From assembly GCA_020853175.1 (NCBI GenBank), contig JADYZK010000005.1, forward strand, positions 1 through 6,721: a stretch of DNA of 6,721 nucleotides. The letters run 5' to 3'. The notes under the pieces were generated by a model. It did not search any database. It was not told the DNA's origin and saw only the letters and a program-made list of their open reading frames with translations. Below are positions 1-5,906 of this stretch, one piece after another. The DNA is from Bacteroidales bacterium. Lineage in GTDB: Bacteria; Bacteroidota; Bacteroidia; Bacteroidales; F082. Each line of letters opens with the position of its first letter. Position 1 is the stretch's first letter. The translations under genes and the position numbers were made by a program.

Positions 1-66
1 AACCTGAGCTTGTTGCAGCAACAACTCATCAAAGACCGCGAAAAAGCCATCGAAATTCTGCACTAA
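1..66 (+). CDS. C-terminal end of an unidentified protein (partial)
   Basis: The first base is in frame with 21 sense codons ending at a TAA at 64-66; the start lies before the window. The visible tail begins NLSLLQQQL and ends with EKAIEILH. It is polar with regularly spaced Leu/Ile, as in an amphipathic or coiled-coil helix. This is too little to assign a family. A 92-bp gap with a promoter-like element separates it from the next gene, so it is probably a separate transcript. No convincing terminator follows: the only nearby hairpin (69-79, four base pairs) has no T-run. That the reading frame is coding is inferred from its open run to a stop and the intergenic-looking sequence after it. 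Confidence 0.5.
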   Translation, partial: NLSLLQQQLIKDREKAIEILH

Positions 67-112
67 AACCGTAAAACGGCTTCCATTCTCCCTGTTACGA
101 CAAAAATTCTGC

Positions 113-120
113 TATTTTTG
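113..120 (+). promoter_or_regulatory. Candidate Bacteroidota -7 promoter element for the C69 dipeptidase gene
   Basis: TATTTTTG at 113-120 matches the Bacteroidota -7 consensus TAnnTTTG exactly. It lies 38 nt before the ATG at 159, which would leave a leader of roughly 30 nt. The -33 partner is weak: CCTG at 91-94, with an 18-nt spacer, is the nearest approximation to TTTG. The call therefore rests on the -7 box and its position alone. Confidence 0.45.
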
Positions 121-158
121 TAACGAAATAAAGTTATTTCTAACATTAAATTTTACCT

Positions 159-1928
159 ATGAATAAGAAATTTTGGGTAGTAGCAGCATTCATTCTTGCC
201 ACACTCACACCTTTAAGCAACAAAGCTTGCACCAACTATCTTGTTACCAAAGGCGCATCAGTTGACGGTTCAACAATGATTACTTACGCCGCCGATTCAC
301 ACGTTTTGTACGGCGAGTTGTACCATTGGGCAGCAGGTGAACATCCCGCCGGAACCATGATGGAGGTGTACGAATGGGATACAGGAAAATATCTTGGAAA
401 AATAAAACAAGCCCCACGCACCTATAATGTGGTAGGCAATATGAACGAACACCAAGTTGCAATTGGCGAAACCACTTATGGCGGTCGCCCCGAATTGGTT
501 GATACCACCGGAATTATTGACTATGGAAGCCTCATTTATCTTACCTTGCAAAGAGCTACCTCGGCCCGCGAAGCTATCAAAATTATGTCGGAACTCGTAG
601 CCGAATATGGTTATTACAGCTCAGGCGAATCATTTAGCATCGCCGACAAAGACGAAGTGTGGATTCTCGAAATGATTGGAAGAGGCACCCAAATGAAAAC
701 CGACAAAAAAACCAAAAAAACCTTCAATGCCAACAAAGGCGCTTTATGGGTAGCCATGCGCATCCCCGACGGCTATGTGAGCGGCCATGCCAACCAAGCC
801 CGAATCCAGAATTTTCCCATCGCCGATGGAAAAAAATCCATCACCTCAAAGGAAATGAATAAAATTAACGATGCCTCCGTTGAGGTCGTTTACTCAGAAG
901 ATGTCATCAATTTTGCCCGCAGCAAAGGCTGGTTTGTAGGCGATGACACCGAATTCAGTTTCTCTGATACCTACGCTCCTGTTGACTTTGGCGGAGCGCG
1001 CTTTTGCGACATCCGCGTTTGGAGTATGTTCAACAAGGTGAACAGCGGAATGGATAAATATTGGGACTATGTGAAAGGCAATATCCAACACAACGAAAAA
1101 TACGACGACGGAAGACCCAACCCGAACAAATACGCCACCAACCGTATGCCTTTGTGGGTGAAACCCGAAAAGAAAATTTCTGTCAATGACATGATGAATT
1201 TCATGCGCGATTACCTCGAAGGAACGGAACTCGATATGAGTAAAGATTTTGGAGCAGGACCGCACCAAATGCCTTACCGTTGGAGACCATTGACATGGAA
1301 AGTTGACGGCGTAAACTACGTGAACGAACGCGCCACAGCCACCCAACAAACCGGATTTTCGTTTGTAACCCAGTCACGTTCATGGTTGCCCGATGCCGTG
1401 GGCGGTATCATTTGGTGGGGTGTTGACGATGCCAACGCTTGCGTGTATATGCCTTTGTATTCCAGCCTCACCGTTAGCCCGCAGCACATCGAAAGAGGCA
1501 ACGGCGCCATGATGGAATGGTCGGAAACTTCGCTGTTTTGGATCACCAATATGATATCTAACCTCAGCTACACCCGTTACAACATGATTCAACCCGAAGT
1601 GGCTGACGTGCGCAACGGACTGGAGAAAATGTTTATCGAGCGTACAACTTCAGTTGACGATGCAGCCATGAAATTGTATAAAAAAGATCCGGCTTCGGCA
1701 ATTGCTTTTCTCACCGATTACAGCACCGATCAGGTAACACGCACCTTCAACAGCTACAAAACACTCTATCAAGAAATGTTTATGAAGTATATGGATGGCA
1801 ACGTGAAAACTCGCAACCCCGGCCAACAAAACCCAAACGTAAAATTCCCCGGATACAGCGAGCCTTTTTACCGTAAGGTGATTGAAGAAACAGGCGACAA
1901 GTTGAAAATGAGTGGCGAAAGTCATTAA
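159..1928 (+). CDS. Secreted C69-family dipeptidase (N-terminal-nucleophile hydrolase)
   Basis: This 589-residue protein belongs to peptidase family C69 (PepD-like dipeptidases, Pfam Peptidase_C69). These are Ntn hydrolases that split dipeptides using an N-terminal cysteine. Residues 1-23 form a signal peptide (Lys-Lys, then a hydrophobic core) ending in Ala. The next residue is Cys24, the expected nucleophile, in the family-typical stretch CTNYLVTKGASVDGSTM. Other family-like segments are NMNEHQVAIGETTYGGR (about 94-110), WILEMIG (168-174), VAMRIPDGYVSGHANQ (198-213) and FSFVTQSR (400-407). It should act in the periplasm or at the cell surface. The residues before Cys24 (Asn-Lys-Ala) do not form a lipobox, so the cysteine is more likely a catalytic N-terminus than a lipid anchor. 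The protein is longer than Gram-positive PepD (roughly 470 residues), with extra sequence mainly C-terminal. The ATG at 159 is chosen because it gives a complete signal peptide. The gene is monocistronic, with a promoter-like box upstream and a terminator downstream. Family assignment is firm; substrate preference is unknown. Confidence 0.93.
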   Translation: MNKKFWVVAAFILATLTPLSNKACTNYLVTKGASVDGSTMITYAADSHVLYGELYHWAAGEHPAGTMMEVYEWDTGKYLGKIKQAPRTYNVVGNMNEHQVAIGETTYGGRPELVDTTGIIDYGSLIYLTLQRATSAREAIKIMSELVAEYGYYSSGESFSIADKDEVWILEMIGRGTQMKTDKKTKKTFNANKGALWVAMRIPDGYVSGHANQARIQNFPIADGKKSITSKEMNKINDASVEVVYSEDVINFARSKGWFVGDDTEFSFSDTYAPVDFGGARFCDIRVWSMFNKVNSGMDKYWDYVKGNIQHNEKYDDGRPNPNKYATNRMPLWVKPEKKISVNDMMNFMRDYLEGTELDMSKDFGAGPHQMPYRWRPLTWKVDGVNYVNERATATQQTGFSFVTQSRSWLPDAVGGIIWWGVDDANACVYMPLYSSLTVSPQHIERGNGAMMEWSETSLFWITNMISNLSYTRYNMIQPEVADVRNGLEKMFIERTTSVDDAAMKLYKKDPASAIAFLTDYSTDQVTRTFNSYKTLYQEMFMKYMDGNVKTRNPGQQNPNVKFPGYSEPFYRKVIEETGDKLKMSGESH

Positions 1929-1950
1929 ATCGCGAGCTGAAACGATTTTT

Positions 1951-1995
1951 AAAAAGGTTGGTGGGAAATATTTCCACCAACCTTTTTTTCTTTTT
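1951..1995 (+). terminator. Strong intrinsic terminator of the dipeptidase gene
   Basis: Bases 1956-1967 pair with 1971-1982 (12 pairs including one G-U, core GGTTGGTGG / CCACCAACC) around a three-base loop. The stem is extended by five A-T pairs (1951-1955 with 1983-1987). A seven-T run (1983-1989), one C and five more Ts follow. It begins 22 bases after the stop codon. Confidence 0.9.
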
Positions 1996-2024
1996 GCGGA
2001 AGAGCGCAATTATTCCTAATTTTG
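1993..2024 (+). promoter_or_regulatory. Bacteroidota-type promoter of the beta-barrel-like gene
   Basis: TTTG at 1993-1996 and TAATTTTG at 2017-2024 are separated by 20 nt, matching the Bacteroidota -33/-7 consensus (TTTG, about 19-21 nt, TAnnTTTG) in both sequence and spacing. Transcription would begin near 2028-2031. The -33 element lies inside the T-tract of the upstream terminator. Confidence 0.7.
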
Positions 2025-2068
2025 AAACGAAAGATAGATGATTTGCGATGAACCAAACACTAAATATT

Positions 2069-2710
2069 ATGAAAAAAAATAGTCTTTTATTGATCTTATT
2101 GATCGTTTCAACGTTCATTTTTGCACAAACAGATGGCGTTACCAAAATCCCCGAAGGGCGGACCCACACAGGGTTTTACCTCAGCATGGGTGCAGGCCCC
2201 CATTTCCCTTCCATCAGCTCCGAAATCAAAGGAGTTTACGATTACACCTTCACTGGCACCGGAGCAGTTTTTGACATCAAAATTGGAGGTGCAGTAAAAG
2301 AAAACCTGATCCTCCATGCTACTTTGATATCGAGTAGCCTGTCGGGCCCCAAAGTTACTTCAGGTTCCAACTCCCAAAATGCCTCAAACAATTTATCCAT
2401 CGGCGAAGCCATGCTTGGTGGAGGTCTTACTTATTATATCATGCCACAAAACATCTTTTTTTCAGGATCGGTAGGTTTTGGCGGCTATTCATTGATTGAT
2501 AACGACAACAACAATACTTCTGTGGCCACCGACCGAGGTTTTGCCATGCAGCTCAAAGCCGGAAAAGAATGGTGGGTCTCAAAGCGATGGGGCTTGGGCA
2601 TTGCCGTCACTTACGGAAAAACCAAACTCACCAACACCCCGGGCGGAAGCGTTGAGGAGCTGATGGACAGCAACAACTTCGGTATTCTCTTTAATGCCAC
2701 TTTAAATTAA
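2069..2710 (+). CDS. Exported outer-membrane beta-barrel-like protein, function unknown
   Basis: From the ATG at 2069 this is a 213-residue protein. It opens with a signal peptide (MKKNSLLLILLIVSTFIFAQ, cleavage near Ala-19/Gln-20). An in-frame ATG at 2048 would add seven residues (MNQTLNI). The later start is preferred because it gives a compact Lys-Lys n-region and an A-rich context, but 2048 cannot be excluded. The mature part is rich in Gly, Ser, Thr and aromatic residues. It contains alternating polar/apolar stretches typical of transmembrane beta-strands, for example TGFYLSMGAGPHF, GAVFDIKIGGAV, LILHATLISSSL, MLGGGLTYYIM, FFSGSVGFGGYSL, FAMQLKAGKEWWV and WGLGIAVTYGKTKL. It ends in a strand-like FGILFNATLN. 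Size and pattern suggest an eight-stranded outer-membrane barrel of the broad OmpA/OmpW-like kind. There are no catalytic motifs and no sign of a specific substrate. It has its own promoter and a downstream terminator, and converges with the next gene. Confidence 0.85.
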   Translation: MKKNSLLLILLIVSTFIFAQTDGVTKIPEGRTHTGFYLSMGAGPHFPSISSEIKGVYDYTFTGTGAVFDIKIGGAVKENLILHATLISSSLSGPKVTSGSNSQNASNNLSIGEAMLGGGLTYYIMPQNIFFSGSVGFGGYSLIDNDNNNTSVATDRGFAMQLKAGKEWWVSKRWGLGIAVTYGKTKLTNTPGGSVEELMDSNNFGILFNATLN

Positions 2711-2752
2711 TAAAAACCTTTCACCCATTTAGATGGGAATACGTCTAAAAAC

Positions 2753-2787
2753 AAAAATGACCCCGATTTTTCATCAGGGTCATTTTT
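2753..2787. terminator. Bidirectional intrinsic terminator between convergent genes
   Basis: Bases 2753-2763 (AAAAATGACCC) pair perfectly with 2777-2787 (GGGTCATTTTT), 11 base pairs around a 13-nt loop. On the + strand the stem ends in a T-run (2783-2787). On the - strand the complement of 2747-2757 gives a T-rich tail broken by one G. The hairpin lies 42 nt after the barrel-like gene and 37 nt after the stop of the convergent 493-residue protein, so it can serve both. Confidence 0.85.
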
Positions 2788-2824
2788 ATTTCTAAAGTGC
2801 TATCGAGTTATTGCTTACGATAGA

Positions 2825-4306
2825 TTATCTCTTTTTTGAAGCGTTGCTTTCACTTTCTTTTCTTGGAGCTGCTTCGCTTTTTTGTGCGGTTTTGGCAGCG
2901 GGCTGAGCGGCTACTGACCTTTTTTGCTCATTGGAGCTGCTCTTGGCGGCATTGTTGCTTCGTTGAGGTGCTGTTTGGGGCCTTGCAACAGCAGGAGCAC
3001 TTCTTCTTTCAGATTCCATTCTTGGAGCAGATTCGCTTTTTCTTGGTGGAGAAACAGGTCTTTCCTGCTTCACTTCTCTGCTTTCTGATCTTCTTGTAAC
3101 CGGACGTTCAACCGACTGTTGCGGCTTGGCTTCACGAACTGCTTTGCTCTGTGCGGAGGGAGCAACCGATCGAGGCGGTGTAACCGGTCTTTCTTGTCGC
3201 ACTTCTTTGCTTCCCGAACTCCTTTGAACAGGCCTTTGTGAACGATCTTCTCTCACCGCTTTTTCCTGCTTGGAGCTAGAAACCGGTCGGCTTTCTTGTG
3301 GTCGAACAGCTCGGTCAGGGTCTTTAGAGCGGTTCAACTCTTTTGTAGGATCATCTTTTCTAACCGCTCTTTTGGACGTATTGTCTGCCGGACGTGGTTC
3401 TTGACTGCGGATGGCGCGACCTGTTGCGCGGAGTGTTGTTCCATCGGAAACCCTTCTGGCATAAAGCGTTTCACCTTCTTTTCGGGTTTCGGGGCGACTG
3501 TAAGTATCGCGATAGCTTCCATTGTTGATGTTCACCACAACCCGTGGGTCGTGCCGACGATATTGCGAATAATACACCCGATCGTAAGCACTGCAACGCT
3601 GGTGGTGCCAGCGGCGATAATAGCTTCGATAATGCGGATAAACATTGTAATGATAGCCGTAATAATAATGATAATAATATGGTGTCCAAGGCTGCCAATA
3701 TTCAGGGTAATAGCCCCACGACCATCTGCTGTGCCACACAACGTAAGTAGGCGATGTGAGGTAAACAATTACAGGCCAAGTAGATAGCTCGTAATAGTTG
3801 GTGGTGACGTAGGTGATATTGTCAGACCCGGAGCTGTTATAATTTCCCGAATTGCCGGTATATCCCGGGTTGGGTGTTTCTTCGTAGTTGGGCTCGATAA
3901 TATAATTGGGGCCATACAGGTCTTTGTCGCCAATCAGTTGAATTTCAACGGCACCGCTGCGGAGCTTCTGAACGGTGAAAACAGCTACATCTTGATAGGT
4001 TGCTTTGTTTAGGGCCACCCTTAAAACGATGTTGTGTACATTGTCTTCGGCAAAATCGAGAACCATAATGTAATCCACACGGTTGTCGTTGTTCAAATCG
4101 AGGTTGTTTACAATCGCCTCCGGATCGTTGAGGCTTCTTTCAAAACCTTCTAATGTTTCCGATGCTTGAAAAATGTCCATCACGGCAAATAAATTCAAGT
4201 TGTCGCCGGGCAATCCAAGGTATTCTTCGGGATAATCTTTCGCTTGAGCTTTCACCGCAACAAGGGTGAGAAGGGCGAAGAGGATAGAATAAATGCGTCT
4301 TTTCAT
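2825..4306 (-). CDS. Exported three-part protein with aromatic-dense middle and repetitive basic tail, function unknown
   Basis: The product has 493 residues and I cannot assign a function. Residues 1-22 are a signal peptide (Lys-Arg-Arg, hydrophobic core, Ala-Gln-Ala cleavage site). Residues about 23-140 look like a folded domain. Within it DLNNDNRVD (70-78) resembles a calcium-binding EF-hand or dockerin-type loop (D70, N72, D74, D78), followed by beta-like segments (IMVLDF, IVLRVAL, DVAVFTVQKL, VEIQLIGD). I recall similar 'LPGDNLNL ... LDLNNDNRVD' N-termini in uncharacterised Bacteroidota proteins, but could not check this. Residues 141-170 are a Gly/Asn/Ser linker. Residues 191-238 contain 15 Tyr, 6 Trp and 6 His in 48 positions, ending at the only cysteine (C238). 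Residues about 280-493 are a hydrophilic tail of Arg, Ser, Lys, Pro, Gln and Glu, built partly from degenerate repeats and with no hydrophobic segment. The ATG at 4306 is favoured because it gives an intact signal peptide. The gene is monocistronic. A cell-surface, envelope or matrix role is only inference. Confidence 0.85.
   Translation of the reverse strand: MKRRIYSILFALLTLVAVKAQAKDYPEEYLGLPGDNLNLFAVMDIFQASETLEGFERSLNDPEAIVNNLDLNNDNRVDYIMVLDFAEDNVHNIVLRVALNKATYQDVAVFTVQKLRSGAVEIQLIGDKDLYGPNYIIEPNYEETPNPGYTGNSGNYNSSGSDNITYVTTNYYELSTWPVIVYLTSPTYVVWHSRWSWGYYPEYWQPWTPYYYHYYYGYHYNVYPHYRSYYRRWHHQRCSAYDRVYYSQYRRHDPRVVVNINNGSYRDTYSRPETRKEGETLYARRVSDGTTLRATGRAIRSQEPRPADNTSKRAVRKDDPTKELNRSKDPDRAVRPQESRPVSSSKQEKAVREDRSQRPVQRSSGSKEVRQERPVTPPRSVAPSAQSKAVREAKPQQSVERPVTRRSESREVKQERPVSPPRKSESAPRMESERRSAPAVARPQTAPQRSNNAAKSSSNEQKRSVAAQPAAKTAQKSEAAPRKESESNASKKR
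3032..3418 (-). repeat. Degenerate repeat of about 16-22 residues in the basic tail
   Basis: Inside the 493-residue protein a [KR]-[AE]-[VI]-[RK] motif starts at residues 297 (RAIR), 313 (RAVR), 332 (RAVR), 349 (KAVR), 367 (KEVR), 388 (KAVR) and 410 (REVK). The intervals are 16, 19, 17, 18, 21 and 22. All but one copy are followed by an Arg-Pro, usually Arg-Pro-Val, before the next copy. Two copies are also alike in DNA: 3057-3083 and 3186-3212 agree at 22 of 27 bases, 129 bp (43 codons) apart, so at least part of the tail grew by duplication. Confidence 0.65.
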
Positions 4307-4358
4307 GGCTTTGGATTTTTGAGTTTTTAAACTATCCGTTACAATCCAAAATACGTAC

Positions 4359-4366
4359 CAAAAATG
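4359..4366 (-). promoter_or_regulatory. Weak candidate -7 element for the 493-residue protein gene
   Basis: Read on the - strand, 4366-4359 is CATTTTTG, seven of eight matches to TAnnTTTG and 52 nt before the ATG at 4306. No good TTTG lies 19-21 nt further upstream; the closest is TTTC at 4392-4389, with a 22-nt spacer. A second partial match (GTATTTTG, 4354-4347) is nearby. The rest of the 203-bp gap (4307-4509) holds the radA terminator candidate and no supported gene. Confidence 0.25.
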
Positions 4367-4443
4367 AAATGAACTGTTTTCGAGGGACGAAACAACATGA
4401 AAATAAAAACCAAAACTGAACTCATTTGGCTACCTCCGCTCAT

Positions 4444-4480
4444 AAAAAATCGAGATGCCAAAACTTGTCAACATGGCATC
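4444..4480 (-). terminator. Candidate intrinsic terminator downstream of radA
   Basis: On the - strand GATGCCA (4480-4474) pairs with TGGCATC (4460-4454), seven base pairs around a 13-nt loop. Four bases (TCGA by complement of 4453-4450 and neighbours) and then a six-T run (4449-4444) follow. It starts 30 nt after the radA stop codon. The large loop and offset T-run make it weaker than the other two terminators in the window. Confidence 0.5.
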
Positions 4481-4509
4481 CAGTAATGGTTACAGTACAG
4501 TTTTATGTA

Positions 4510-5874
4510 CTAACCAAACAAATACCCAAAGAGCTGTCCGACCGAAACTACCGGGATAATTTGGAGTGAATATTTTTTTTGTTCAAGCCCTTTTGCATTG
4601 AATTTTGAGATAAAAATACGTTCAAAACCCAGCTTATCGGCTTCGGTGATGCGTGCTTCGATGCGGTTGACGGCTCTAATTTCGCCCGAAAGACCAACTT
4701 CAGCGGCAAAAGCGGTTTTACTGTCAATCGGTAGGTCTTCACTCGACGAGAGGATGGCGGCAATCACAGCCATGTCAATGGCCGGATCGTCCACCCGAAG
4801 GCCGCCGGCGATGTTCAAAAACACGTCTTTGGCGCTGAGCCTGAAGCCGGCACGTTTTTCTAAGACGGCCAGCAACATATTGAGCCGCCGCAAATCGAAC
4901 CCGGTTCCTGACCGCTGTGGAGTGCCATAAGCTGCGGTGCTCACGAGGGCTTGCGTTTCAATCAGCATGGGGCGCAATCCTTCCACCATAGCAGAAATGG
5001 CCACCCCACTCACGTTTTCTTCGCGTTGCGATAAAAGAATCTCACTTGGGTTGGTAACCTCGCGAAGGCCGGCAGCGGTCATCTCAAAAATACCCAACTC
5101 CGAAGCAGAGCCAAAACGGTTTTTCACGGCCCTTAGAATACGAAAACCATAATGGCGGTCGCCCTCAAACTGAATGACGGTATCCACCATGTGTTCTAAA
5201 ATCTTTGGCCCGGCGATACTTCCATCTTTGGTGATATGACCGATCAACACCACCGGCACATGCGTCATCTTAGCAATTTTGTTCATCTCGGCGGCACATT
5301 CCCTGATCTGTGAAATGCTTCCGGCAGTGGCCTCAACATGCGCTGTATGGAGTGTTTGAATGGAATCAATAACCACCAAATCGGGTTTCAACTGCTCAAA
5401 ATGAAGGACAATTTGTTGGGTTTCCGTTTCGGTGAGGATATAACAATCGGCGTTGTTGATGCCAATACGGTCGGCACGCATTTTAATCTGTTGTTGGCTT
5501 TCTTCGCCCGAAACATACAGCACTTTCATGCCTTGAAGTGCCAGCGCCACCTGAAGCATGAGCGTTGATTTTCCAATACCCGGCTCGCCGCCAATCAGCA
5601 CCAAGGAGCCCGGCACCAATCCGCCACCCAACACGCGGTTGAGTTCGCCGTTTTGCATATTGATGCGGGCTTCTTTTTCCGAAACAATATCTTTGATCGG
5701 AAGTGGGGTGGATTTGTGCTCCCAGCTTTTGCTTGGCGCAGCTTTACCTGCTTTTCCTGTTACCAAAGTTTCTTCGGCGTAGGTGTTCCACTCGCCGCAG
5801 GATGGACATTTGCCTACCCATTTGGGCGACTCGTTGCCACAGCTTCGACAGAAAAAGACAGTTTTTGTTTTCAT
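4510..5874 (-). CDS. radA: DNA repair protein RadA/Sms
   Basis: RadA is a RecA-like, DnaB-family ATPase that promotes branch migration and processing of recombination intermediates in the cytoplasm. From the ATG at 5874 the protein has 454 residues, the usual length (E. coli RadA is 460). The N-terminal C4 zinc finger is intact (CRSC at 9-12 and CPSC at 23-26). The Walker A motif GEPGIGKST is at 96-104. Walker B is LVVIDS, with the Asp at 170. The RadA signature KNRFG is at 251-255. From about residue 280 comes the Lon-protease-like domain, where DPAIDMA (363-369) stands in place of a Ser-Lys protease centre, as expected for a non-proteolytic RadA domain. A GTG two codons upstream (5880) would make 456 residues. 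The ATG is preferred because the resulting MKTKTVFFC matches usual RadA N-termini. The start lies 32 nt after the S46 peptidase stop on the same strand, so the two may share a transcript. Confidence 0.97.
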   Translation of the reverse strand: MKTKTVFFCRSCGNESPKWVGKCPSCGEWNTYAEETLVTGKAGKAAPSKSWEHKSTPLPIKDIVSEKEARINMQNGELNRVLGGGLVPGSLVLIGGEPGIGKSTLMLQVALALQGMKVLYVSGEESQQQIKMRADRIGINNADCYILTETETQQIVLHFEQLKPDLVVIDSIQTLHTAHVEATAGSISQIRECAAEMNKIAKMTHVPVVLIGHITKDGSIAGPKILEHMVDTVIQFEGDRHYGFRILRAVKNRFGSASELGIFEMTAAGLREVTNPSEILLSQREENVSGVAISAMVEGLRPMLIETQALVSTAAYGTPQRSGTGFDLRRLNMLLAVLEKRAGFRLSAKDVFLNIAGGLRVDDPAIDMAVIAAILSSSEDLPIDSKTAFAAEVGLSGEIRAVNRIEARITEADKLGFERIFISKFNAKGLEQKKYSLQIIPVVSVGQLFGYLFG

Positions 5875-5906
5875 CTTCACGAATGGGTTTTACGTCAGCC
5901 TTAGGG

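Noticed and set aside
69..79. Small hairpin CCGT-AAA-ACGG just after the first partial gene
   Set aside because: Four base pairs and no following T-run, so it does not qualify as an intrinsic terminator.
894..1349. 151-codon open frame on the - strand inside the C69 dipeptidase gene
   Set aside because: It is antisense to a clearly coding gene and reads as a Val/Phe/His-rich composition with no family features. This fits a shadow of the real frame.
1780..2169. 129-codon - strand open frame spanning the terminator between the first two complete genes
   Set aside because: It crosses a strong terminator hairpin and a promoter and overlaps two supported genes on the other strand. The Lys/Phe runs come from the hairpin's A/T tracts.
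2825..3500. Low-complexity tail as a sign of frameshift or sequencing error
   Set aside because: The frame stays open throughout with consistent Arg/Pro/Ser/Glu composition, and stops cleanly before a terminator. The repeat motif keeps phase across the whole tail.
3296..3787. 163-codon open frame on the + strand opposite the 493-residue protein
   Set aside because: It runs antisense to the Tyr/Trp/Arg-rich region; its Ile/Val-rich runs are the complement of Tyr and His codons. There is no promoter, signal or family likeness.
4375..4394. Imperfect inverted repeat (TGTTTTCG ... CGAAACA) upstream of the 493-residue protein gene
   Set aside because: It has five consecutive pairs plus two beyond a bulge around a five-base spacer. 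It is too weak to call an operator, and the promoter it would control is itself uncertain.
4397..4486. 29-codon + strand open frame (MKIKTKTELI...) in the 203-bp intergenic region
   Set aside because: It is short, has no promoter-like box at proper spacing, and overlaps the candidate radA terminator. Nothing distinguishes it from chance.
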